A stretch of DNA of 64,000 nt from Gautieria morchelliformis. Its lineage: Eukaryota > Basidiomycota > Agaricomycetes > Gomphales > Gomphaceae. Position 1 is the stretch's first letter; every line of letters starts with the position of its first letter. The notes under the pieces were generated by a model, which did not search any database, had not been told where the DNA came from, and saw only the letters and a program-made list of their open reading frames with translations. The stretch is taken from contig WHVA01000039.1 in NCBI GenBank assembly GCA_015179125.1, positions 248,001 through 312,000 of the forward strand. Direction: 5' to 3'. Shown piece after piece: positions 1 through 11,640 of this stretch. A program made the position numbers and the translations under genes.

Positions 1-1
1 C

Positions 2-3000
2 AGCAGAGGGTGGCAACATGGAGGAGCATATCAGAAAGCTCCGTAGTCTCCAAAAACAGCTGCACGCACTCGGCGACTTGGTCAATGACCACGATTTCTG
101 CAATGCATTACTCACCTCCCTACCGCTCCTGGTCACCTTCCTCACCGCCATCAACCCTGCTCTCCCGTGCTCACCTCCGACGCCCTGATCGCGCGTATCA
201 TGGAGGAAGACCGTACTCGGTGTTCAAGCACCGAGACAGCCCTGCGATCCAGGATAGGACCCACGGAAAGGGCCGGAATGGACGCGGTGATGGCGCTACA
301 AAGGGTAAATGCAATAATTGCGGAAAGAAGGGCCACTGGGTCAAGGATTGTTGGGCTAAGGGTGGTGGCAAGGAGGGGGACGCACCTAAATGGTGGAAAG
401 GTGACAAATCCAAAAATTCCGCTAAGCAGGCTACCGAAAATAACGCGCTGCTGATGAATTCACTTTTGCGCCATAGAGTCCGTTGACAACGACGATCACT
501 CGTCCCTTGCTGAAGACCGGACCTACCGTGCTGACATTTCAGCGTCTGACTGGCTGGCAGACACGGGGTCAACGACCCACATAGCCCGGAGCAGGGATCA
601 CTTCGTCGATTTTAAGGCGGAACCGTCCGAGATCGACGGTATCACACCTGGGAGCCCACTGAAAACCCTAGGGCATGGGGTTGTTCAGATGGAGTTCTGC
701 GCCGGTAACCGCACGTTCACGGTGAGACTCACAGACGTGAAACACGCCCCCAATGCGCCGAACAACATACTCAGCGTGGGACGGCTCACGGACGTGGAAC
801 ACGTCGCCTTGTTTACTAACGAGGGCGTGAAGTTCCGCTCCCAATCCGGAACCGTCTTCGCTGAGGGGCGCAAAGTAGGTCGTGTTTACCTCATGCGCGC
901 CCGGATCTGTCCTGGTATCCAGACAGACATCGCTGCTGTGGCCAAGCCGAAGTCCTGGGATACCTGGCACCGGATCCTCGACACGTGAACGTTAGCGCGA
1001 TCAAAGCCATGAAGTTGCATGACCTGGTCACCGGGATGGAAGTAGACACATCTGCGCCGGTCACGCAGTGTGCTGCTTGCATTCAGGGCAAGCAGCATGT
1101 GGACCATTCCCCAAACGTTCGGAGGACATCGTTGCACATGTGGGCGACTTGTCCATCTCCGATGTTTGGGGGCCGGCGAACACTGAGGGCCCAACGCGAG
1201 AGCGGTATTTTTACTCCTTCACCGATGTTAAAAGCAGGTACACAGTGCTTTATTTCAGCCACTCCAAGGACAGCGTCCTCGATCGATTCAAGGAGTATGC
1301 TGCCCTGGTTGAAACACAGACGGGACGTCCGCTCAAACGCTTGCGAAGCGACGGTGGTGGCGAGTATATTAGCACGGCTTTTAGGCTTTTCTGTGCTGAA
1401 AAAGGGATCATCATGGAGTCCACTGCCCCTTATTCCCCAGCTCAGAACGGCATCGCAGAACAATTAAACCGCACACTGTTAGAACACGCACGCGCGATGA
1501 TATTTGCGAAACAGCTGCCCAAGACCCTATGGGCGAGGCCGTCGCTTACGCCTGTTATATCAAGAACAGATCGCCTACGCATGCGCTTGGCACGGATATG
1601 ATGCCCTACCAGGCGTTCTTTGGCAAGAAACCAGATGTCGGGAAGTTGGAGGAATTTGGTAAAAAGTGTTGGATTAAGTCCCTGACCAACGCCGTACTAA
1701 ACTAGAACTGAAGTCCGAGCAACACATCATCTTCACCGGTGTTGCCCCCAACGCAAAAGCCTGGAAATATTACAATGTACACTCGCACCACATCCAAACC
1801 TCCCACAACGTCATTTTCGACGAGACCGACACCACCATCCACCCTGTGCCCGATGACGACGACTTGGAGGCCGCACCGATCGTCAGGAATGCCCCTGGGG
1901 CCGCCCAGTTGGCTCCTGTCCCTGCACCCACTGCCCCTGCACTGATCGCCGTGCCTCCAGGTGGCGTCGTCACAACTGGCGCTGTGGCTGCGGACCCAAG
2001 GGAGGGACTGCGGCGCAGCACCAGGTTTGCGGGTAAGCCCGCTCCTGACTACCGTCACATGCATGAGGGCGAGCGGACTCTGTCAGCGACGGAGATCGTG
2101 ACAGAGCCGACGTCCTATGCAGAGGCGTTACATCAGGATGATTTCCCGATATGGAGAGCGGCGATGGAGACTGAGATGCAGCAGCATGTGGAGGTTGGGA
2201 CATGGGAGCTGGTTGAGTTACCAGCAGGGAAGAACGTCGTTGGGAGCCGGTGGGTATATGCGGCCAAAACAGACGCAGATGGCGCGTTCGAGCTGGGAAA
2301 AGCGAGGCTGGTTGCGCAGGGGTTCACGCAACGTCCCGGCATGGACTACTTCGAAGTCACGTCCCCAGTTGTCCAGCTGGACAGCCTGCGGCTTATCCTC
2401 GTGCTCACTATCCAAAAGGGATGGGAGATTGAGATGATGGACGTGAAAGGCGCGTACTTGAATTCTACTCTAGATGAGGAAATCTACATGCGCCAGCCTG
2501 ACAGCTTTGACGACGGATCCGGACGTGTCCTAAAGCTGCATCGTGCCATTTATGGCCTGAAACAATCAGGTCGTTCTTGGTACAAAAAGCTCACCACGGT
2601 CTTCATCAACGATGGCTTCACCCGTAGTCACGCCGATGACTGTGTTTTCTTCAAGAAAACCGGCGACCGACTCACCATTATCACCATCTACGTCAACGAC
2701 CTCGGGCTATTTGCGAGCACCAAAACGCTAATGGCAAGTGCTAAAGCCCTCCTTCACTCTAACTTCACGGTGAAGGATCTCGGCGAGATGCTCAAGATCC
2801 TCGGCATCAGGGTTGACATTGACCCTGGTCGCGATTCCATTAAGCTCTCGCAGGGTCATTATGTCGATGTCATCGTCCAACGGTTCAACCTAGTCGAAGC
2901 CCCACCTGTTGACACGACCGTCCTCCATGACATCAAGTCCTTGGAGCCACGCTCCAAAGATGACCCCGCGCCAGACGCACCTTACGCTCAAGCGGTTGGA

Positions 3001-3639
3001 TCCCTCATGTACGCCGTCTTGGGTTCCCGCCCCGACATCGCGTTCGCCGTCCAGCAGCTGAGTCAACACACACACGACTACAGCGAGGCTCACTGGATGG
3101 CGGTTAAGCGTGTCATAAGGTACTTGAAAGGCACACGCGACGCGGGCATCGTATTGCGCCGCTCATCTTCCACTCCCCTCATCGAAATCTACTCCGACGC
3201 CGACTTCGCTGGACTCGCCGACTCACACTGAGTTGGCGGCTATGTCTGCCTTTACCACGGGTGCATAGTCGCATGGGTTTCCAAGAAGCAAACTTGGATT
3301 GCCCTCTCCACCACGGAATCCGAGTCCATGGCCTTGATCCCCGGTGTCAAGCACGCTCTGTGGATTCGCCACCTCATCCAGGAGCTCGGCTTGCCCTGCA
3401 CTGACCCGATCCACATCTATTGCGACAATATGCAGACAATCTCCAACATCCACGACGCGTCCCACCATCCCCACACCAAACACCTGCGCGTCGAAGGACA
3501 TTGGGTTCGCGAACTCGTTGATCATGGCGACACCGACATTACTTATGTTCGGTCCGCTGAGAACATCGCGGACATTTTCACGAAGTCTCTGCCGCTTGCG
3601 CAGCACAAGTTTCTGTTTCTTAAATTAGGCATGTTGTGA
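2..3639 (+). pseudogene. Copia-1 gag-pol polyprotein, frameshifted
   Basis: Fragments in all three plus frames make one polyprotein. Gag ends with a CCHC knuckle (CNNCGKKGHWVKDC, near 310-352). The protease active site is WLADTGSTTHIA (near 550-585). The integrase has a zinc-binding end (CAACIQGK), DVWGP, SDGGGEY and an NGIAEQLNRT stretch. A long frame (1846-3229) holds the RT (AQGFTQRPGMDYFEVTSP, DVKGAYLNS, YGLKQSGRSW) and the start of RNase H. The RNase H end follows to 3639 (HTKHLRVE, NIADIFTKSLP). The RT catalytic box reads YVND rather than YVDD, so a catalytic aspartate is lost. A TGA at 3229-3231 splits RNase H. No functional product is expected. Confidence 0.88.
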
Positions 3640-3694
3640 TTTTTCCCCTCATGTATCCATCATATTTCTTTGATTTGTTTCGCTCGGGGGGGTC

Positions 3695-3895
3695 TGTTGA
3701 AGTATCCATCGCTCAACCATTCCTTACTCATCTATGGTCACTCGTGGTTCCACCAGTTCAAGCTCCTCTCGAATCCCATAGTTACAGTAGCTAGTCCACT
3801 GTATATTTTTTTGAGATCTCGCGAGTCGAGGATTATTATTCTTGTCCTTTACTATCACTGCGCTCAAGAAGTGCAATGTTTCTTCTGAGGCTACA
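3695..3895 (+). repeat. 3' LTR of Copia-1
   Basis: The LTR begins TGTTGAAG directly after the G tract and most plausibly ends GGCTACA at 3895, giving about 201 bp with TG...CA ends. No second copy is in the window, so the end is inferred from the end type of the other LTRs here (CTACA, CCACA) and from the match to the right arm stopping at the same place. Confidence 0.6.
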
Positions 3896-4730
3896 TATTG
3901 ATGTATGTGTTTCGCGCGCTCTTGTTTCGAATTCATCATTGACCATTTATTCTACGTGTTTCAATCCTGAAGAGCAGGCGAAAGTCATGGGGCGCGTTTT
4001 TGTATGCTTGTGACAATGCTCCCCGACGGCAAGTTTATTTTGTGTGGGAAGTTTATGTTATCATTGTTCGAATGTGTTTGGAGCTTGAATATAAAGCATT
4101 TTACTTTACTCTGTATGACTCGTCGAGGATGACAACGCGCTGGCACCGCACATGCTCCACACCCCCTACATCTACTTGACACCTTCTCCCTCGCTTCAGC
4201 GGACACATTCCGGTCTAACTCTTGGGGCAAAGGACCTTTCGACGCCGTCATCGTGCAAGCAAGGATCCTCATACAGGGAATGCTCACACTCCTCGCCTCG
4301 CGTGCCATGGGCATGTCATCCAGCATCGCGCAGGGGGGGGCGAGGGAAAACGTGGCGCCGTGCACGCTGGCGGGGCGCGCGCGCGGCACATGCACGGGGG
4401 ACGCTGCTAGTTTACTTACAGTACACAGCAAGCACTGTCTGGCAGAAACTTGAGAGTAATTAAGATGTCAGCAAAAACGAGCGTACCACTGGCTTTGGAG
4501 AATGGCGGGAGATAGACTCCATTTCGTAGGGTAGCTCTGTAGATTCAGACTTTACAGTAATTAGACGTGGCGTATGAAAGGAAGGTAATGGCAGGTGCTG
4601 CCTTAATGTGGGCAGTAGCGATACACCCGGCAGCCAAGCCGACAAGACTACTGATATTTTTCAGGAAGGGAAACCCAAACAACTCTGTGAGAAATACGGC
4701 TGATGAACGATAAGAATGAGATGCCGATAA

Positions 4731-5350
4731 ATTCAGGAGAGCCCCATGGCAGCAGCCGCGGTACAAGCGTGGTGGGGCATCTGAAATAGCTCCGCTGCCT
4801 GAGTTAAGTGCACCCGAGGCACCAACGAGGGACCTGCCGATCAGAAGGATCACCATACATGTAACGTATACGCCCCGTAAGTAATACTGTTATTTGGTGG
4901 ATGGAAGGTATTATATTCTACCTGTGATCGGCAGTTGTGCGTGGAGAGGAGCAAGAATTAAAACTGAAAATATAAAAGGATGGAAGCTGGCGAGGACAAT
5001 CTAGAACAGAAACGTCTCCACACTCCTCCGTGGAGTGCGCACACGAAAAGGTTGCGCCGTAAACTAGCAAGTCAGGACCGGAGCTATGTACACGCGCATA
5101 GAAACGACAGAAGAAGCAAGTAATGGAAGCACCCAGCGCCAAATTCTGATTGACAGCAGAAGCACGACAGGGGCAGAAGCGCCGTCGCGGCAAGTTACCA
5201 AGAGAACGGAAGAAGCCAGATAAGATGTAGCCAGGAACCCGAAGCCGCAGCCTCGGGACACGTGATGGTCAGGGCGGAATTCACCGGGTGCAGGTCACGT
5301 GGGTCGTGGGAGAAACCGTCGTCACGTGGGCGGAGGCAGCAGACGGTTGT
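4731..5350 (-). repeat. dispersed repeat R1, left-arm copy
   Basis: This block matches 40676-41420 in the same orientation with obvious divergence: both contain ATAAATTCAGGAGAGCCC, a GAGTT-GAGTGCACCCGAG block, AGAACAATCT-type stretches before CAGAAACGTCTCCACA, and a TATA-like GTGTATATA at the far end. The right inverted-repeat arm carries the mirror copy at 15865-16484. No convincing coding frame is conserved, so it is treated as a non-coding dispersed repeat. Confidence 0.7.
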
Positions 5351-5459
5351 GTATATAAATAGACCGATCATATCCAAGCGTCACTGCTTCCCCACGCTCA
5401 TTTCCGAAGAAAAGCCCCGCTCGATCAACTCGCTCTAGCGCCTAACATGGCAGTTTATC

Positions 5460-5650
5460 TGAGAATCCTGATCGAAGTGATCGATCGACCGTGGATCAGA
5501 AGTCTGGATGATATACCCATTTAGGGTCGATTCACGTCAAGCGCGCAGGCCGCTTCGCTGCCACGCCACGCCACAAGACACGCATCAGTTTGGGAAGCAG
5601 AAGCCCCGAAGCTTGCAAGCACTCATACCGAGAAGCGCGCGCCAGCTCCG
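5460..5650 (-). repeat. dispersed repeat R2, left-arm copy
   Basis: A segment with GATCGAAGTGATCGATCG, a CCATTTAGGGTCGATTCACGT block and a GCGCGCAGGCCGCTTCG block recurs at 15566-15755 (mirror), 35690-35855 and 50525-50606. Its function is unknown. The palindromic GATCGATC core is conserved in all copies. Confidence 0.65.
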
Positions 5651-5878
5651 ATCTTCGTTTCTCAGCGGGGAAGCGCTCTTCTTGGCATGTCAGTGAAACG
5701 TGGGGAAGCAGACGTGTTGGACACGTGGCGTGTGGCCCGTGCGTGCCGGGCACCCGCATTTGCCGCCAGACTCCCGGACACGGGGAAAAAGTACAATGGC
5801 GTGCTTGTTGGGGGTGCGAGAAGGGTGTAAGTGTGAGCATCGCGCAGTGCGCAGAGGCGGACCGACGCTGAGGTGCTA

Positions 5879-7153
5879 TCAAGCCTGATCCGATCGCGTC
5901 ACCCTTTTGCTAATAAATACCTCTGCCTGTGCCGCAATCTCCATGTCCACAACCCTCTCACTCTCCGGCCTGGTCTTCGACCTTATATCCCCATCCGTGT
6001 CCAGCTCATCCACCCCCTCGCTTGACGCGCCTCCCAATCCCCCTCCTTTCCCTGCGTGTCCTGTATGAAATGGCCCCATGCTCGACCCGCATTAATCAAG
6101 AGGGGCCATCAATGAAATCCATATCCATGCTCCCCTGCACCTCCCACCCGTCCGCGCGGAGCGCAGACGTGATCGCGTCCCACCGGAACGTATCGCTGTT
6201 CGTGCAGACATAGACTGTGTTGAGCCGCCACTCTGCGCTGGCATCGGAAGCGGGTGCCTTTTGGCCCGCGAGTCAATGTGCATCTCTGTCTCATTCGTAT
6301 AATGACCCCCATCAGGATCGCTTCTCTTCATACCCCTCTCAATCCGCCCCCGCAGCCCCTCCTCCCATTCTTCTCGTACACGCCGTACGTGCTGCATCAC
6401 ATCATCGATGGACGGCCAGCAGTGGCGTCCGAATTCGGCATGGTCGGCGGGGGGTTGTAGGCCGCCAAGTGGAGGGGTGTATCTGCAGGAGAGTTAGCTA
6501 GTGGGAGGGCATTGAATGAGGCGAGAAATAAATAATGAAAATGGTAAATGGTGTGGTGAGGAAGCTGACAGGCGCCAAGAGAATGAATAGAGGAAGGCTG
6601 ATATTAGAAGAAATAGACGAGAAGCCAGCCAAGAGCCTAAGAAAACGCAAACGACAAAATGAATGGGAGATAAACTAAGCAGAACATGACAAATGGAAGT
6701 TTCAGGCGGGGGAAGGGACCGGAAAGACAGAATGGATGAGGTGATCCAATACTTCGGCAACAAATTTTTTCGGTTCTTAGGTCATCTAGAAATCAAACGG
6801 GAGGCGACGAAATAGGAGGGAGCGGCAACTGGAATGAACGACAAGGGAGGTGTAGAAAAGTAAGTAGAAGACGTGGAAGAATGACGTGCAGCGATGAAAT
6901 CCAAAAAAAAGGCACGGGATGAGACAAAAGAAGTAGACGAGAAATACCAGACGCGCAGGATGACCAGGAAATGAGGACGCAAGATTGGGGCCACAGACAC
7001 AATAAACGACTAATAAAAACACAGAAAGGCAAGAAAACCCACTGATCTATCCGACCTTCTGTCTCGTTACTGCCTTGCCACCCCGCGCTGTCCTGCACAG
7101 TGCTGCTGAAAGTGCCGAGTCGAAGGTGCACCACGAGCAAGCGGGGCATGGGG
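5879..7153 (-). pseudogene. O-fucosyltransferase-like gene remnant, left-arm copy
   Basis: This is the mirror image of 14062-15336, where the reading is described in full. On the minus strand the pieces run from about 7153 (RLLVVHLRLG) down to the terminal stop at 5879-5881 (VDMEIAAQAEVFI). The exons are not joined in one frame, and the HLRRGD-type motif is degraded. It appears to be a passenger duplicated with the arm rather than an independent gene. Confidence 0.5.
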
Positions 7154-8600
7154 GAAAGCGTGTCGGCCGTGAGGGACGTATCTTCTGGATCAGCGTGCTG
7201 GCCTGGAGGTACGGTGTCCGCCGATTGCCACGTTGAAGAATTCGTGGAGTCGTGTGGCGGCTCTGCCGCGCCGTCCATGCCGTCAGGGCTGCACGCCCGG
7301 GGAGAATTCCGCCTTCGTCGTCATAACGTTGGCGATGCGCGTCAGACGGATCATCACGCCCCGCACCCGCAATCCACCCCCACACCCTTAAATTGTGCTG
7401 CGCTGCACCATGCACGAGCGGACACCAGTGAAGTCTGTGAGCACAGGGGAGTCGAGCAGCGCGGGGAGGAGGGGGAGGATGCGGAGTACTGAAGATTCTG
7501 GCGGAATAATGTTAGTGTTTCGTTTGTTATTGGACTGAGACGAAGGGAAGGCAACGGGATAACACTGATAAAAATTATGACGCAGAAGCAGAGTAGAGCC
7601 GTGTCCAGTTCTAGGCCCGGGTCCCCAGCTCGCTAGCTAAAGTCTTCGGACAAGACCCACCTCCGCCTCATCCTATATCGCGCCCTCCCCCATCCAACTA
7701 CAATGTTCGCGGTCTCCCATGACCTGGGCATCTTCTCGCATATCATCACATACAACGCACGGGGACACAAAGACCCGCACTGCCATGCACAAAGCCGACC
7801 CACACGCCACCACGTGGCCACGTGACGTGTCCCCACATCGAACACCGCGCACGTGCACAAGCCACAGCTAGCGCCCTGGTGGCAGTGCAAACAGATCTCC
7901 GCGATGACGTAGATGTGCATGGAGCCAGGGGCGTTGCTTCTGGCCTTCTCCAGCTTCTTTACGATATCATATCTAATCAATGAGCGGCTTGATTCGATGA
8001 TGAGCGGAGAAGCGAGTGCAGCCCCGATCCTTTCCATCTCCCCACCTCCCCATCTCCCTAGTCGTCCGCACCTCGCCGTTCTGGCCTCCGCCACCCAGCA
8101 GTGCACAGCACAGCCGCTATCGCACCCTCTCCGCCATACAATCGTCTTTGTCACCGGCCCCCCGTCCAGGCCTGAGTAATTGAGTGGCCGGCCACAGCAA
8201 CTCAACTATTCACCAGTGGATCAAGCAGTGATGTGTGGCAAAGAGCGCCGATGCGTGCGGGTGAGCGTGAAAGCTGCCATAGGGCATGTGGGACTGACTG
8301 GGCTTCGAGCTTCGAGAGACTGAGGGCCAGGATGGGTCGGAGGACGACGACGAAGTCGGACCCGAGTCTGTGGAAGCGTCGAGGGGCTGCACTGTGTACG
8401 TCCACGTAACACGCACTGCCATGAAGCGTCGCGTGGCATCCAGAGTCATGGCGCTTCCTCCAGACAGAGTGAGGCGTTTCATTCATACATGGCATAAACA
8501 TATAAGCGCAGGAGAATACACGGTGAACTGATCACGACACAAGGCATTAAAAGCATTAAAAGCCCCGTGGGATCAAGGGTTTGTGTAGTGATCGGGGGTT
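7154..8600. other. left-arm DNA without recognised genes
   Basis: Several frames of 60-190 codons are open here, but they exist identically in the mirror arm on overlapping frames. They lack recognisable motifs and read as GC-driven chance ORFs. No RNA gene or simple repeat was seen. Confidence 0.5.
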
Positions 8601-8702
8601 GATTCTCACAGACTGGGCATCGTTGGTTCCGAGCTCTGTGGTATCTGTATCGCCGAAACCGACTCGGTTGGCACTCGACTGCGCGACAAAGGGAAGATAT
8701 CT

Positions 8703-10800
8703 TCATCGTCGGACAAAGTGACCTTCAGATTTCTCGGCTAATAATCGACACCAGCGCTCTTCTGGCCATTTGCGCTTGAGGTCCGTAATGTCACCTAGTT
8801 CATGTTTCACAAAGCAGGCGACGTCATCGACAGGCTTCGGGTCAATATCATTTAGGGACATGGACAGCACGTGCTCCTTCCCATGAAGCGCGCCCAGGAT
8901 GTCTTTTTCGGCACGTGAAGTGATAAGAAGGCGGAGATTAGGCGGCAGTTCCGCAGCTTCGTTGCCAAGGACAGACAAGAGAGCCTGGCGAGATACCTGG
9001 TCTCCGCTCTCATCTAATGCATCAATGACGATCACCGTCGGTCCAACGGTGGTTAGGCCCTGGGAGGGATCTAGAATGAACCTCTTGAACTGCTCACTAG
9101 GCACGATTGTGGTCCGAAGTTCTCGATTATCCCGAACCACATTCAACAACAATTCTCTGCGTTCTGGATCTAGATCAGCCAGACCACGAGCAATTGTGCT
9201 GAAGACATATTTCGGGGAGCGTTCTGCCTGAAGAGCGCGGTCAAAACAATACGACGATCCGAGACGTTTGAGCCGGTGAAATCGTCGAGCGACCTCGTGC
9301 GCAATCGCGGATTTGCCGGCACCTGCAACGTCATTCAAGAAAAATATCCGGGGGGTGTCGTCGCTATCCTGGTTGGCCCAATTGCAGATCTCCTCAATAA
9401 CTTTCTCGCGAGTACCCGGCAAACAGCCTTTTTGAGGATTGCAACCAGCCCCTTTTGTGTAGAGCATGTCATCAAGCAGAAATTCCTCGACTGGTTGCAA
9501 TGTGTATTAGCCTCGGGAAAGGCCCAAAGTCAGAAAACTTACAGATGTCGCCGACAGCATCCATAACACGTAGTACAGTGACTTCAACACGTCGTACAGT
9601 GATTTCAGTATGAATCACGGCATGTTGTTCTAAATTCAGCTTGAGTTTATTGAAAGATTCCCGGTATTTTGTGACCTTGCTGTCGACATCCGACCATAGA
9701 TTTTTCACGGTTCTTTTCCCTGAACAAAGATCGTCAGGTATGGCCACCTGACAGTGGGTTCAACATACCGAATCCCTTGTTTTTTGCGCAGGCGCAAATA
9801 AAGTAGATGCATTTCTAGCACCGCTGCGGTCACCTCTGCGACGAAACTACTACATACTATTGTTCCTCCTTAACTTCTCAGACGGCAGCATGGGGGCCCG
9901 GGGTAACAGGGTAATTTCAGGATCCGAGAGACTTGTCATGGAGGGCGATCAAGCAAACCGTGTACATGAGATGACCTGGGAGACCGCTGGCGTTTGAACC
10001 ATACCTCGGAGATCCCATCCACGATCTCGGTAAACAGCCTGATCTTTTCCAGGAGTGGATCCCAGGCCGCCGATATGGTTTCGAGGGTATTGACGGTGGA
10101 AGTGGCGGCATCTGCCCCAGGCCCTCCAACAACAAATGGCGACGGCACCGGGTTCATCTTATCGACCTCTCCCATCCGCCCAACTGCTTCGTTCAACTGG
10201 GTGTCCCGCGCCTCGTCGGACGTCGCGAAAGACGAAATGGTGAACTCTAGGACAGTCTGAACCTCATGCGTCCTCCCTGCCTTATATGATTTTTGCAGTT
10301 TGCGAGCAAGTGCTGCTGTGTTCGATGTTTACATGTGCATTCCGTCGATGAGCGACGAGGACTGACCTCCTGTTGCTCCTTCTGCAACCAGTAACTCAAT
10401 CCTCTCCTTTGCAAAGCCGATGTATTCATCACGAGTAAAGATGCGGCGCCCGTAGACTTCGATTCCTATTACGGAAGACCCATGAAAGTCCTTGCTGGGC
10501 ATGGATTTAAGTCGCGTGAAGATAACATTGGAATTAAACGCACAAATAGAAACACTCATTCCACAAGGCAGTCTTGCCTCTCGCAGATACCTCAGTCTTC
10601 TTGACATCCCTCTCGACAAAGAGTTTTACGTAGTAGTTACCAGGACGTTTGCAGAGCAGTCCGACATTGGGAAGGTGCTCGCATTTCAAGCCTGTTGTCG
10701 ACCGGCAAGAGTCAGTATACCATAGATAGCGCAAACGAAAGAGTCTTTCCAGCAACTTTAATTCCTGCAGGAATACTTCTGGGTGGAGTGAACAGTTGGC
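8703..10800 (-). pseudogene. NLR-like STAND NTPase with N-terminal C2 domain, 3' truncated
   Basis: A spliced minus-strand gene. Exon to 10544 and exon 10367-10494 join across a 49-bp intron (10495-10543) to give a C2-like domain (YYVKLFVERDVKKTEV, WNECFYFKDF, VIGIEVYGRR). A second intron is 10277-10366. The next exon (down to about 9997) carries the helical region typical of fungal NLRs (AAWDPLLEKIRLFTEIVD). A further exon ends at 9543, and the 52-bp intron 9491-9542 leads to the NTPase exon with Walker A (VAGAGKSAIAHEVA), Walker B (VIVIDALDESGD) and LLITSRAEKDI. The frame runs into the inverted repeat at 8714 and stops after a few codons, so the rest of the NACHT domain and any C-terminal repeats are missing. 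An N-terminal paralogue lies at 33695-34840. The family makes intracellular sensors of the incompatibility/innate-recognition type; that role is inferred from family membership. Confidence 0.8.
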
Positions 10801-11640
10801 TCTAGAGAAGCGATCGTGGGCTTACGGTGCTGTCACAGTGCCCTCGACGTTGTTCATCGTGCGCAGTGTTCGAGGTAGGTGTAGACGGAAAGAGACGACG
10901 TGAGGCGCCGCCGCACACTCCGACTTCGGACCTGTCAAGACATGGCACTCACCTAGCTCCACGTGTTCCCAGCGTCAATGTGAAGCGCCCGCCGATGTCA
11001 CGGCTCCGTCTACGGTAGGTACTCGGCCGTCTTCGTACCGTGTCTCAGAGGCAACGCGGCTACATATCATGTCGTGCCTTGGAGTGAGTGAGCTCCGTGC
11101 ACTCCTGGGCAAGTTTCGTGGATCCGTTGCCGCGCACACAGCATGTGCATCAACGCAAGGAGTCTATCCCGCCCTTATACATATGAGGTCAGTACACGTT
11201 CATACCTGCAGTTTTTTCGACTTGTTCCCATTCCCAAAGCAGCGCTACCAGATCTCCAAGTGCGACACTTGTCCCTCCAGTCCATTCCCGACTTTGCAAG
11301 CTTGCCTAGACCCTCCAATGCCCCACGTCCCGTTTCACCAGTTCTCCCTCAGCGGACAGCGACCGCATAGTCCCCAGGTCAAGCCCTGAGAGCGTCCAAC
11401 GCCGTCCACTTCCGAATCGTCCAGTACCAAACCGCCCCCAAATGGTCCAACCTTCGTTCCCCGCCAACGTGCTCTATGACCCCGCAAGCCGCTGTCTTTA
11501 CGGGCGTTTGCACGAACCAAATCCAGCCAAGCCCCCAAACCTCCCAAGACTACGACAACTCCGCCTGGTGGCGGCCCCGCGAAACATAAAAATCTCTCGC
11601 CCCATCATCTGACGCGGTACCAAAGCCACGTTCATCTCAG
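10801..11640. other. intergenic region between divergent NLR and membrane-protein genes
   Basis: This lies between the 5' ends of two divergently oriented genes and probably holds both promoters plus undetected first exons of the membrane-protein gene. Two frames (11069-11389, 11143-11370) are open but show no motif. I could not place a start codon. Confidence 0.4.

Larger units (their letters stand above)
1..3895 (+). mobile_element. Ty1/copia retrotransposon Copia-1, 5' end outside window
   Basis: The order gag zinc knuckle, protease, integrase, reverse transcriptase, RNase H is that of Ty1/copia elements. The 5' LTR and the gag N-terminus lie left of the window. A G-rich tract at about 3683-3694 (polypurine tract position) precedes a short 3' LTR. 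The element is dead: several frameshifts and stops are visible. It is related to Copia-3 at 51455, since the gag, integrase and RT stretches align by eye. Its right edge coincides with the outer edge of the left arm of the large inverted repeat. Confidence 0.9.
3892..8714. repeat. left arm of 4.8-kb inverted repeat
   Basis: Bases 3892-8714 are the reverse complement of 12501-17323. Paired coordinates sum to 21215 at every point checked, so the arms have no net length difference. By eye I found seven single-base differences (3899, 3919, 3941, 3957, 4247, 4253, 8704), all transitions. The arm holds broken O-fucosyltransferase-like exons, dispersed repeats R1 and R2, and at its inner end a copy of the 3' end of the membrane-protein gene at 11641-12609. 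The spacer is 3786 bp. Confidence 0.95.
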
